From Rhizomys pruinosus (Eukaryota > Chordata > Mammalia > Rodentia > Spalacidae), in the NCBI GenBank assembly GCA_009823505.1, contig VZQC01010436.1, positions 1,173,736 through 1,237,735 of the forward strand: a stretch of DNA of 64,000 nt, read 5' to 3'. How positions within the stretch are numbered: position 1 is the first letter of the stretch; the number at the start of each line of letters is the position of its first letter. The translations under genes were made by a program, and so were the position numbers. Under the pieces are notes generated by a model, which was not told the origin of the DNA, did no database searches, and saw only the letters and a program-made list of their open reading frames with translations. This document shows, piece after piece, positions 22,387-31,916 of this stretch.

Positions 22387-23284
22387 AGAAAGGGGAACAC
22401 TCAACCACTGCTGGTGGGAATGTAAACTTGTACAACCAACGAGGAAAGCAATATGAAGATAGATGCACATCTATGTTTATTACAGCTCTCTTCAAAATAG
22501 TGAAGAGCTGGAACCAACCCAAATGCCTCTCAACAGAGGAGTGGATAACAAAAATATGATACATCTCTACAATGGCGTTCTATGCAGCAGTAAAGAAAGA
22601 CGACATTATGAACTTTCCTGGTAAATGTATGGAATGCCAAGCCATTATGCTAAGTGAAGTAACACAGTTCCCCTCACCCCCCACAAAAAAAACAAGCAGG
22701 GAATGGTTTCCCTCATTTGTGGATGCTAGCACCAAATCTCCAGTTAAAAGGCAAGCTGAGCAACATTATTGTTATATTTCCTTCCATCTGAAAGCAACTC
22801 TGGTGTTATAATGTGAATCTCTAAATGGGCCCTAGAATTAACTTACCACTTATTTTCAGAGATGGTAATTAATGTATATGGGTGAAGGTATATATTCATA
22901 TTTTAGAGTAATATAAAATTAAAGAGAATAATATGAATTGTTAAACATATTTGGGGATTAACATAGAGCTTATTCCTGGAGGATATAATTCTGGTACCTA
23001 TATGATGTTTCTATGGGCATATTTTGGAGCAATACAAATGGGAGAGAACAACAACATAAGGATTGCATCAAAGAATTGATTGATACAGTTCAATTCTTCC
23101 CAAAGCAATAAACCTCTGCAGAGAAAAACTTTAAAAAGACTGAGAGAAAGATACAGGACATTTATGGCAGAATACATGAACTGGGGTAGGGTGGCGGAAA
23201 GGTAAAAGGGAATATATCTAAATTGAACTGAAAAATGATATATGAAATACACAAAACATCAATAAAAGTATTATATTAAAAAAA

Positions 23285-24155
23285 AAGAGTTCACACTTCT
23301 TTCCATAGTGGTTGTATGAGTTTACATTCCCACCAGCATTGGATGAGTGTTCTTTTCCTCACAACCTCTCCAGCATTTGGTGACTTTTGTTTTCCCAATC
23401 CTAGCCAGTCTTAACAGAGTGAGATGATATGTTGAAGTAGTTTTAATTTTCAATTCCTTGATTATTAGCGATATCAAACATTTTTTAAGATGTTTCTTGG
23501 CCATCTTTACTTCCTTACTTGTGAAGTCTCTGCTCAGCTCTTTACTCCCTCTCTTCAATAGGTCATTTGTTTTATTACTTCTTTGTTTTGGAGTAGTTTA
23601 TATATTCTGGATGTTAATGTTCTGTCAGATGTATCAGGGGTGAAGGTTTCCTCCCACTCTGTGGATTTTCTTTTCACTTCTTTGATTGTTTCTTTCACTG
23701 TACAGAAGCTTTTGAGTTTAATGTGGTCCCACTTGTCAACTGTTGACCTTATTTTCTTCACAGCTGCTGTCTGATTTAGAAAGTCCTTTCCTATGCCTAT
23801 GTCTTAAAATTTACTGCCAAAATTTTCTTCTATCACCTTCAGAGTTTCTGGTTTCATGTGGAGGTGCTTGATCCATTTGGAGTTGATTTTTGTACAGGCT
23901 GAGTGGTAGGACTTTAATTTTATTCTTAAACAAGTGGTGAGCCTGTTTTGCCAGCACCATTAGCTGAAGATGCTGTCTTTCCTCCACTGAGTCTTCTTGG
24001 CCCCTTTGTCAAATATGAGGTGGCTGAAATTGTATGTGCTCAAGTCCAGATCTTCAATTTTTCTCCTTTGGTCTACAGTTCTGTTTTCTTCCTAATATCA
24101 GGGGGGTTTTATGACTATGTCTTTGTAATATAGTTTGAAATAAAGTATAGTGATC
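23285..24155 (-). repeat. Host L1 of the nested cluster, 5' part
   Basis: Continuation of the L1 at 17713-18598: ORF2 C-terminus with the Cys-rich motif (23322-23558 minus: CWRGCEEK) and upstream connection region, truncated near 24155 ('gtaatatagtttgaaa'). Confidence 0.9.
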
Positions 24156-24178
24156 CCCACTCTACTGATTCTTTCACT

Positions 24179-24334
24179 TTTTTTTTTTTTGGCCTTTTAG
24201 AGACGGGCTTTTCCTGTAGCTCCAGCTGTCCTGGAACTAACTATGTAGACCAAGCTGGCCTTGAACTCACAGAGATCCACCTGCCTTTGCCTCCCGAGTA
24301 CTGGGATTCAAGGCATGTGCCTCCATGTCCGGGT
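24179..24334 (-). repeat. B1 SINE
   Basis: Full-length antisense B1 with T-run at left (A-tail) and 'ccgggtgatcc' end. Target duplication gattctttcact (24167-24178) / gatcctttcact (24335-24346). Confidence 0.95.
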
Positions 24335-24346
24335 GATCCTTTCACT

Positions 24347-24879
24347 CTTATACCTGCATTTCTTTCACATTTTCCCAATTTGCTCCTTCTGTTTAGGGAT
24401 ATATTCTGACAGTCATGGGAATCAGGGAAATACCTTAACAATCTCATGGCTCAGTTTTCATGAGAAAGTGAAGAGCTGAAGATGGCCATCCTTGGTCCAC
24501 CTTCCCAGCCTTGTAGAGGAGGGGAAAGGCCTTCAGCACTTACGTTAGAACTCCATCTCAATCTTTGGGTGACCAGAAATCATCTGCCATGAGAAACCGG
24601 TTCCCTCCTGGCCACAATTTTGTTGAACAGAAAGATCACAGCAACCTAAAAATTTAACTTATTTTACATTACTTCTTCAGTTTCAACCATGTTGATGCAA
24701 ACGTCATGATTTCATCTCTTTTTATGATTGAAAATTATTCTGTATATATGCATTAGAAAAACCTATGCCTCAGTGAGTGGCATTTCAGTGAATTTTATAT
24801 TGTGATTAATGTGGATGACACAAAGAAAGCCCAACATCACATATTCTCAAACACTTGTAAAAATAAACATGATGTGATA
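24347..24879. other. No recognised feature
   Basis: Nothing recognisable as gene or repeat; short open frames overlap the flanking B1 and are spurious. Confidence 0.45.
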
Positions 24880-25205
24880 GAAGAAGAGAGGTACCAGAAG
24901 CACCAGAGACTGAGAAGGGAAGAATGAGGACTAGGAAGAGACTAGATGCTGGGTACTAAAATTCAGAAAGAGGTTGGGAGTTAGGCCTAATTTCTCTATG
25001 GCAGAACAGGGTAACTATATCTACAATTCATTTTACACTTCTAAATAACTAGAGAAGGGTTTCAAGGTACCAAATAAGTAGAAGTGTAGGAACTTGTGGA
25101 GATGGGGATGCCAATTATGTTGATTTGATCATAGACTTTCACACAGTTATTTGATTATAATACTATACCCACAAATAAATACAAATCCATGTATATCAAC
25201 TAGTA
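24880..25205 (+). repeat. Ancient mammalian L1 (L1M-type) 3' UTR
   Basis: Resembles the 3' UTR of pre-rodent L1s: 'cagggtaactatatctac', 'aactagagaagggtttcaagg', 'acttgtggagatggggatgcc', 'acacagttatttgattataata'. Highly decayed. Confidence 0.55.
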
Positions 25206-25453
25206 ATATTTTTAAAAATTACTACCACAACCAGGTGACAATTCCTACTTGTAGTAACCACAGTGGTAAAATTGCAAAAGGACCTATAAACAAAATTAAA
25301 ATATAACTTGAAATGTTTGTTTCCTTACCATGTAATTGGGGCTGGTTATTCCATTTCCCCAAGCCTCTTTATGTATATGCATATTTTTTCCTGAAAGAAT
25401 TATCTATCTTTGGTTTAGAATAGAAAATATTTTCTTTAAATTTTAAAGTATCA

Positions 25454-25468
25454 GGATCTGGAAAGATG
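25454..25468 (+). repeat. B2 SINE, 5' stub left of the provirus
   Basis: 'ggatctggaaagatg' is the first 15 bases of a B2. The rest of that B2 continues at 29565 after the provirus. The last six bases are the retroviral target duplication. Confidence 0.85.
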
Positions 25469-25832
25469 TGTTGCTCTCCTTGTCACTCTCTGTTCCTGGC
25501 CAGCAGGAAAAAGGAGAGGACACACTCTTGTTCTTCCAGATGCAGTTTATTCAGGCAACTCATACATCAACTCTCCCTCTCCTTCCAGTGTCCCCCTACT
25601 CATATCCCCTCTCTCAACCCTGCCTCCTGCAAGGGCACGAGCGCTGTGGCAGTCTCTCATTGGTCTGTAAGTGGTATACACAATATACGGAAGTCAGCGG
25701 ACACGCTAATGAGGGTTCAGGTTTGGCATTCTCTTATTGGCTGGCGAATGAGCTGGGCAGTCAGGTGACAATCAGGCGATAAGACCTGGCCAGGGTCCAA
25801 AGCGCCATTTTGGCCAACGCCTGCTCTCCTCA
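25469..25832 (-). repeat. 3' LTR of provirus
   Basis: 364 bp. On the minus strand it begins TGAGGAGAG and ends AGCAACA. U3 has two CCAAT-type boxes (GCCAATAAGAG, GACCAATGAGAG) and an AAAATGGCG motif of the YY1 type near its start; a polyadenylation signal AATAAA lies at 25546-25551. No obvious TATA box. Confidence 0.92.
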
Positions 25833-25848
25833 TCTCCCCCTTTCTTTT
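25833..25848 (-). other. Polypurine tract
   Basis: On the minus strand AAAAGAAAGGGGGAGA sits directly against the 3' LTR, where second-strand (plus-strand) DNA synthesis is primed in retroviruses. Confidence 0.85.
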
Positions 25849-25989
25849 ATAATATGGCAGAGAGAATGCCTGTCTTAGGTTGCCCCTGCAGAGGTATTCC
25901 TTACCCATCATGGGGTTAAACAAACAGCATAGGTTTGTTTAACCCCATGTCTTAGGTTGGTAATACATGCAGCGGGTCTTACCCATCTT

Positions 25990-27221
25990 TGACTACTTCT
26001 CTAGCATGCCAAGCCAAACTTGAGGTGAACTGCCCAGTTCAATAGCGGCAAGAGCCTGCACGAAGAACGCTCTTTCTCTGTGCTGATTGTTCTGCATGCG
26101 CATCAGACACCACAGACACAATGACCCACGCAGGATTATACTGCAACCCAAACCCACTGTTCCAGCCCACTGCTGTAGGTGAGACACCGCCTTTGACATC
26201 CAGGAGATAAAACCCTCAGACATAGACAAGTCTACTTGTGTAGAGTTGATGTGCACGATGGATGAGCGGAGTTCTTCCAATAGAGAGTCGAGTTCACTGG
26301 ACCAGTTTCCTGTTAAATGATATGAGAGACTGTGTGATAGATTAGCTGCATGGCTCAGATTCTGAAAAGGTACAGAGGTAAATACAGAGCCCAGAATGTC
26401 TCCATTCACACCCCAACTGTGCTATCTGTATAAGCACATCGAGCTGATCCTGCACCAAATCAACCCTTTAATTGAGTGGCATAATGCCTGTTTTGAAATG
26501 ATTATTAATATTCTGTTGATTGGTCAATGCCTCAGCAACACCAGCTGATAAATTGTTAAGTGCAGCCACTGTCTGAACAGTTGACATCAGGAAAACTGCT
26601 GCAGCTGTAGCCATGGCAGCTGATGCTGTGAATGCCACAAAATACCACCACTAGAGGAAAGGTGGTAGCATTCCAGCATAAAGCATAGAAACAAATCCTG
26701 TTACCACAGGTGACATTATTTCTTTCATAGCTTCCATTATATACAAGGAACACAAAGGGGGGCCATACGCATACAGGCATGGGTTTGAAAGTGCCAAGCT
26801 CCCCTGAGCCATGTGGCATTGGACCGGCTGGTCCCCAGAAGGGGTGCATCAAACCAGCCTCCTGTACACAATCACTGTCCTGGGATATGTTAGTAATCAG
26901 TTGGAAGCACAGTAATCCGTTTAGGGGCAGGTGTATGGTCTCTTGTACTGCTGCTAATGTGTCATCTAATGGTAAAAAAAAAAAAAAAAGAGAGACCTCC
27001 ATGTTATCATTGGTTGTAAAAAGGCGGGGGAATACTTGCACTGAATGGGTGACTAGGATAGGTTTAGGGAACACTGTCATCAGCCCCCAACGAAGCTCTT
27101 CCGTTATCGCCATGGGCCATGGCACCATCATCACGAGTATCCCACACTTCCACATCTTGAACCACTTGGGTGAGCCTTTCCGGGATCCAAAGAGGTTGTT
27201 GATGATCCAGAGGGAAAACAC
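25990..27221 (-). pseudogene. Endogenous retroviral env remnant
   Basis: Envelope glycoprotein region, broken into at least two frames. The surface part (27221 to about 26556, 221 codons) overlaps the end of integrase as in betaretroviruses. It holds several N-X-S/T sites and Cys residues, and an A16 tract at 26972-26987 that gives a Leu-Phe run. Past a frame break near 26600, minus-strand sequence encodes an Ala-rich fusion-peptide-like stretch and a heptad-repeat-like segment, with an in-frame stop near 26470. The transmembrane subunit end (26409-25993, 138 codons) has N-glycosylation sites and a hydrophobic membrane span (about residues 85-110). Not able to make a full envelope. Confidence 0.8.
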
Positions 27222-28345
27222 AAACAGCTCCTCTCACCCATGTTAGGACCGGGTCCGGGCCATACCATTTTCCTGTAAGTATGTCTTTCCACATTACAAG
27301 CCCTTTTGAAGTGTTGTCTGTTTGTGTGTGCCTGTCCGCAGCTGACCTCCCGTGCTTATCTAAATTTAAAAAATTAATAGTAAAAATAGCAATTGCAAGT
27401 CTTTGCTTTGGAGGAGAGCCAGAGGCTATTCCCCCCTTTTGATTTTGAAGGCACTCCTTTAGTGTACGATGAGCATGCTCAATAATGCCTTGTCCTTGTG
27501 GATTGTAGAGCAAACCATGAGTGAAGTGAATGCCCATCATCAAACAGAAGGAAGTAAAGGAGCCTGAAGTGTAAGCCGGGCCATTGTCAGTCTTTAACTC
27601 TTTAGGTTGTCCCCAGGCTGCCCACGCCTGGAAACAATGTTCGCGGATATGACGGGCCTTTTCTCCAGAGTGTAGGGAGGCAAAAATAATTCCTGAGGCG
27701 GTATCAACAGAGAGATGCACATATTTTAATGTGCCAAATTCAGGGATGTGAGTGACATCCATCTTCCATACATGTAATGGAAGGAGACCCCTGGGATTAA
27801 TCCCAAAGGACTGTTGCGGCAGAAGTGGGGCACATCGATGACAATTTTTTACAATATCACGAGCATCGGCTCGAGAGATGTGAAATCGGGAGGCAAGCAT
27901 CTTAGAATTAACATGAAAGCGGGAATGAAAGGTGCGTGCAAGTTCCCGAGGGGAGGAGAGAAAACACATCAGAGCTCTGGACACCTTATCAACTGAATCA
28001 TTGCCTTCAGCTAGCGGGCCGGGCAGTCTGGTGTGAGCCCGAATATGCTGAACAAAGAATGGGTGGTCTCTCTGGAGAATTAGCATGTGTAAAGTACACA
28101 GAAGAGACCCGATGGCTGACCTGAGATTGATCTTTCCTACTAACTCGAGCCTTTTTAGGATATTAACAACGTATTGACTGTCAGAAATCAGGTTGAAAGG
28201 AACATTAAAGGTCTGAAACACTGTTATAACTATCTTGAGCTCAATAACTTGAGGGGAGGCAGGAGAGAATGGTACTGTGACTGGAGGTGCTCCTGCCACC
28301 ATATAAGCTCCTTGGCCTGTCTTAGATCCATCTTCTATATGAGCG
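27064..28345 (-). pseudogene. Endogenous retroviral pol remnant: RNase H and integrase
   Basis: A single 428-codon open frame. Residues 8-115: RNase H, with the DGS motif at its start and a later DSQY motif, but entered from the deletion so the polymerase is missing. Residues about 145-185: integrase zinc-binding domain, with His and Cys ligands (FHV..., RFHI..., CHRC). The catalytic core follows with its three acidic residues in expected contexts (MDVTH, KTDNGPAY, GIIEHAHR). The C-terminal domain has the GPDPVLTW...WIPERL signature of betaretroviral integrases. The frame is open to its stop at 27064, unusual against the other broken genes. No start or protease processing context remains, so independent function is unlikely. 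Confidence 0.9.
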
Positions 28346-28989
28346 CACACTTTCTGCTATATTTTTTATGATTTTAAAATCGAGTGGCACATGATAACGC
28401 TTATTGTCCTGTTGGTTTTGGAAGACTGGAAAACATAGGGCTGGATTTTGAGCAGCTACCTCCCTCCAGCACTCTGGATGAAACGAAGTGCCAGGTACCG
28501 CAAAAGGCAGAGGGGGTCCCAGGGCTGTCAGCAGTAGCGGAGGTCCCGGGGCTGCTGGCTGTATGCTAACCTTCACTTGCTCCATGCTTTCTAACAAACT
28601 CTCCAACTCATCAGCTGACATATCCTGCTCTTCGTCCTCAACCCTCTTGGGTGGCACCTGTTCCTCTTTTAGCTGCTGTAGAAGTTCTTCCCCTTTTTTT
28701 ATTTCTGCTGTACAGCTCCCTTCATCGCCCAAGCAATTTCCTATTAATTTCCAAATCGGAACTACACCTCTCTGCAGAATTCCTTGTTCCTCAGCAAACA
28801 TTAGGTCCCCCCCCCCAACTTTCTCCAGCTAGATATTGTAAGGCATCCCATCACTGGGAACCATGGAGCGACCTGATCCACCACTGCCAAAAATCTGTCT
28901 AGAGTTCCTCTCCTCAGCTCAATTCCTTTTGCCCTCAATAAAGCCTTAAGGGCGCGGCGCACCATCAGAGCAGATGTTGTGTTTCCCAT
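28335..28989 (-). pseudogene. Endogenous retroviral gag remnant (matrix to start of capsid)
   Basis: Starts at 28989 with MGNTTS, a myristoylation-type N-terminus, followed by a helical, basic matrix-like domain (to about 28810). A homopolymer of ten C (28807-28816) marks a frameshift; the second frame (28801-28335) has an acidic Glu-rich stretch, a Pro-rich stretch, and then a segment typical of the very start of betaretroviral capsid (PLDFKIIKNIAESV). Here gag is cut and RNase H begins, the junction being at about 28335-28350. Confidence 0.85.
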
Positions 28990-29018
28990 AGTGCTAGCTA
29001 GAGCCTGTCCCGGAACCT

Positions 29019-29084
29019 GGAGCTTTATCATCTCACTCCGAGAACCTTTTAGTCCCCTTTTCTGGGGAGCTTTATCATCTCACT
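29019..29084. repeat. 47-bp tandem duplication in proviral leader
   Basis: 'ggagctttatcatctcact' occurs at 29019 and 29066, 47 bp apart, between splice donor and gag start. Confidence 0.85.
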
Positions 29085-29100
29085 TTGAGAGCCTTAATTG

Positions 29101-29115
29101 TCCCACTTACCTGGG
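29101..29115 (-). promoter_or_regulatory. Proviral splice donor
   Basis: Minus strand reads CCCAG/GTAAGTGGG, a near-consensus donor in the leader between primer site and gag, where the env message of a simple retrovirus would be spliced. Confidence 0.65.
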
Positions 29116-29177
29116 AGCTTACCAGCTAGCCCACCTGCCTGCATCTGGTTCTGAACCGTGCTTGCACTGACGGAGGT

Positions 29178-29195
29178 TCCCCGTCCGGGCCACCA
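29178..29195 (-). other. Primer-binding site, tRNA-Ile type
   Basis: Two bases inside the 5' LTR, the minus strand reads TGGTGGCCCGGACGGGGA. This complements the 3' end of mammalian tRNA-Ile(AAT) at 17 of 18 positions (the tRNA predicts T where G is found). Class II rodent ERVs usually use a lysine tRNA. Confidence 0.75.
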
Positions 29196-29197
29196 CT

Positions 29198-29558
29198 TGT
29201 TGCTCTCCTTGTCACTCTCTGTTCCCGGCCAGCAGGAAAAAGGAGAGGACACACTCTTGTTCTTCCAGATGCAGTTTATTCAGGCAACTCATACATCAAC
29301 TCTCCCTCTCCTTCCAGTGTCCCCCTACTCATATCTCCTCTCTCAACCCCACCTCCTGCAAGGGCGTGAGTGCCATGGCAGTCTCCCATTGGTCTGTAAG
29401 CGGTATGCACATACGGAAGTCAGCAGACACGCTAATGAGGGTTCAGGTTTGGCGTTCTCTTATTGGCTGGGGAATGAGCTGGGCAGTCAGGCGACAATCA
29501 GGCGATAAGACCTGGCCAGGGTCCAAATCGCCATTTTGGCCAATGCCCGCTCTCCACA
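29198..29558 (-). repeat. 5' LTR of provirus
   Basis: 361 bp, starts TGTGGAGAG and ends AGCAACA on the minus strand. AATAAA at 29275-29280. The same CCAAT boxes and YY1-type motif as the 3' LTR; lacks 3 bp present at about 25682 of the 3' LTR. Confidence 0.92.
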
Positions 29559-29775
29559 AAGATGGCTCAGTGGTTAAGTGCACTGGCTGCTCTTACAGTT
29601 CTTTTCCCAGCACCCACATGGCAGCTAAAAATGATCTGTAACTACACTTCCATGGAATCCAACATCCTCTTCTGAATTCCAGAGGCATTGCATGATATAG
29701 GTCCATTTACATACACAAGATATAAATACTCGTATGCATGGAATAAAAACAATAAACAAAATATTAAAAAATTTA
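29559..29775 (+). repeat. B2 SINE, remainder right of the provirus
   Basis: 'aagatggctcagtggttaagtgcactggctgctctt' continues the B2 whose first bases lie at 25454-25468. It is an older B2 without the internal duplication, ending in an ATTAAA-rich tail. Confidence 0.85.
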
Positions 29776-29834
29776 ATGTGATAAGAATGTATCTAGTTTT
29801 GAACATCATGGCCCAAATTTGTGGCAATTGGTCA

Positions 29835-30450
29835 AATATAAATAGCCATCTGTCTTCAGTTTCATGGGGAATATCCAAACTATTCTCCATAGTAACTGCA
29901 TTAATTTAGATTTCCAAAAGCATTGTACTAGTCTCTTTCTCTATATCCTTGTCACCATTCATTATTTTGGGGTATGATGTTTTTGTTTGTTTTAATAATA
30001 ATCATTGTAACTAAAGTGGGGTAGTGTCTCATTATAGTTTTGCTGTGTCACTACAGGGTAAAAGTAAAAAAAATAAAAAATAAAATGAGCATACCAGAGA
30101 TACTTAATCACATTCATAGTGCTCACCAGCACTGCTCACAAGAGCTAAGATATGGATGTAACGCAGATGCCAACCAACAAATGGATAAATGTTATTTATA
30201 CATATATGTGCATACTTACACAGATATAAATATGTAATAAATCATTGTACAAGCATAGGCATAAACTCCTATAATCCACACCATGGTGGATAAAACTAGA
30301 AGCTGTTATCTTAAATGAAACAATGTAGACACAGAAATAGAAGTACTATATGTTCTGTCACATATGGAAAGTAGAAACATTGACCTTAATGTAGAATCAT
30401 GATTAATAGCAGTTGGGAGATTATGTGTTCCAGGACAGTTGCCTGAAGCA
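29835..30450 (+). repeat. Ancient L1 (L1M-type), likely 5'-inverted
   Basis: 29835-30058 matches on the minus strand the end of L1 ORF2/3' UTR ('ctccatagtaactgcattaattt...gtgtctcattatagttttgc'). From about 30085 the plus strand matches the following part ('cacaagagctaagatatggatg', 'ccaaccaacaaatggataaatg', 'tatgttctgtcacatatggaaag'). The order fits an ancient twin-primed insertion. Confidence 0.6.
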
Positions 30451-30724
30451 AGATTGGTGAAATCAAGGCCTCCTTTTCGTGTGTGAAAACTGTATCATGC
30501 ACTTTTTTAATATGTATGCTTATAACACTCTTATCAAAACTAACGTTATACAAATACAGAAGTGGTAATAAGCAGTATTCTTTGAAACAATTCTATTAAA
30601 TATCCCACTCGAATATTATTTTCCAAATAATATGCTTTTTAGTAGGTTTTATTTTGTTCATAAAAACGAAAATTATTTTTATTTAAAGGTTTGTTTTATT
30701 TTTAATGATGTTTATGAATAGGGG
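30451..30724. other. No recognised feature
   Basis: AT-rich, nothing supported. Confidence 0.4.
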
Positions 30725-30858
30725 CAAGTATGTCTTTGTGTGTGAAAGTACCCTCAGAGACCAGAAGACGGCTACAGGCAGTTATGAGCCTCCTGACATG
30801 GGTCCTTTGCAAGAACAATATGTGCTTTTAACTGATGACCCATCTCTTCAGAAGCATT
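30725..30858 (-). repeat. Old B2/B3-type SINE
   Basis: Antisense: 'ctcagagaccagaagacggctacaggcagttatgagcctcctgacatgggt...ctgatgacccatctcttcag', a decayed B2-like body with B- and A-box positions still alignable. Confidence 0.6.
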
Positions 30859-31805
30859 ATTTCATCATTATTGGCATATATTGTACTTGTGAATTATGTC
30901 AACAGCTAAAAATATTTGTGAATACCTGTATATGAACAATAAAAAGAGAACAGAGTAAGAAGAAAATAATTGGTATATTTTACCACCTAATACACTTCTA
31001 CTAAAATTTATATTTATAAAGGAACTTTAAGAAGTAATCTAGTTGTATATTTTCTTCGCAGAAACCAAGGTACACTGCTTACACTTGAAATAATTACCCG
31101 TTTTCTTTATTGTGTTGTTCTGCATTAGCTTGACTCACTGAAGGTGAAAGACCCTTGACTTCAAGACAAGGAAACAAGAAAGTGTTTCCAAAGTTCAGTG
31201 TTGCTGAAATGAAAAAAAAAAGTTTCTTTGCATCACAATTATAGAAATCTGCAACATGTTCCATTTTCAAAACATAGGTCCATACTGTCAAATTTTTTGC
31301 TTGATAATGGATTCTTTCAACCTACATAACTCTCAACCATGAGATAATTCCATTGCAAAGTTTAACTGGAAAGCATTTTATTTTCACAAATTAATAAAGG
31401 CCATCAGTTACCTAAATAACTATTGTCCTTGTCATATTCACACAAGGTTTGGGCTGGAGATTGCGTGATGCTTCCACATGTCAAGATCAAGTTCTCACCT
31501 CTTAGCCTCACTCCATGTGGAACTAGAGTGAACACCTAAAATGTGACCTACCCCATTGCTTAAACAAGTCTTTGTTGTCTCTAGCCAGAATTTGCTTGGT
31601 GCACTATAGGTTCTTCTGGTAGGTATGGCCTCAGCATGGTCACCTGTTTGGATAACTGTTATTTCTTGTCTTTGCTGCCAAGTCCAGTAAGCATTAACAT
31701 CACTTCTGGGCAGTCCACAATTACTCCTAGCCACATATTCTCTCCCCAATTCATACTACAATACCTACCAGACACTGCATGTTTCTATACTGTGACAAAT
31801 AAAGA
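30859..31805. other. No recognised feature
   Basis: AT-rich sequence; 31430-31790 is less AT-rich and has an 84-codon minus frame without similarity. Nothing supported. Confidence 0.4.
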
Positions 31806-31916
31806 GTAGATAGGGAGGCAGAGGCAAGCAGATCATGAGATAGAGGTCACCAAAGAAATGAAGTGAGCTCGAAGCTAACCTGGGCTATATTGTAAATCCC
31901 TGTCTCAAAGAAAAAG
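31806..31916 (+). repeat. Old B1 SINE
   Basis: 'ggaggcagaggcaagcagatcatgag...aacctgggctatattgtaaatccctgtctcaaag' is a diverged B1 on the plus strand. Confidence 0.7.

Larger units (their letters stand above)
18609..23284 (+). mobile_element. Twin-primed L1 inserted in the minus-strand L1, itself twice interrupted
   Basis: 18609-19107 is inverted: ORF2 reverse-transcriptase fingers/palm on the minus strand. At 19108 the same ORF2 resumes on the plus strand at the very next position (inverted piece ends at 'gcagaaaaagcctctgat', forward piece begins 'ctttgacaagatcc'). Forward sequence runs 19108-20429, 20837-21177 and 22403-23284, ending with 'atcaataaaagtattatatt' and A9. Target duplication aagagttctc (18599-18608) / aagagttcac (23285-23294), 9 of 10 matching. 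The breaks are a URR1-like repeat and a family X copy. Confidence 0.92.
25469..29558 (-). mobile_element. Class II (betaretrovirus-like) endogenous provirus, internally deleted
   Basis: 4.09-kb provirus on the minus strand with two LTRs and a perfect 6-bp target duplication AAGATG (25463-25468 and 29559-29564), the length expected of class II (ERVK) elements. Order on the minus strand: 5' LTR, tRNA-Ile-type primer site, leader with splice donor, gag start, deletion, RNase H and integrase, env, polypurine tract, 3' LTR. Protease, most of gag and the polymerase domain are gone. LTRs differ by about 20 substitutions plus a 3-bp indel over about 361 bp (my count by eye, about 5-6 percent), mostly transitions, several at CpG. 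It cannot encode particles alone; whether related complete copies exist elsewhere is unknown. Confidence 0.95.

Noticed and set aside
25717..25923. 68-codon minus frame next to the LTR
   Set aside because: It crosses the LTR boundary and polypurine tract and has no counterpart at the other LTR.
27064..28350. The 428-codon minus frame as a host or functional gene
   Set aside because: It is a retroviral RNase H-integrase remnant without start, protease or polymerase.
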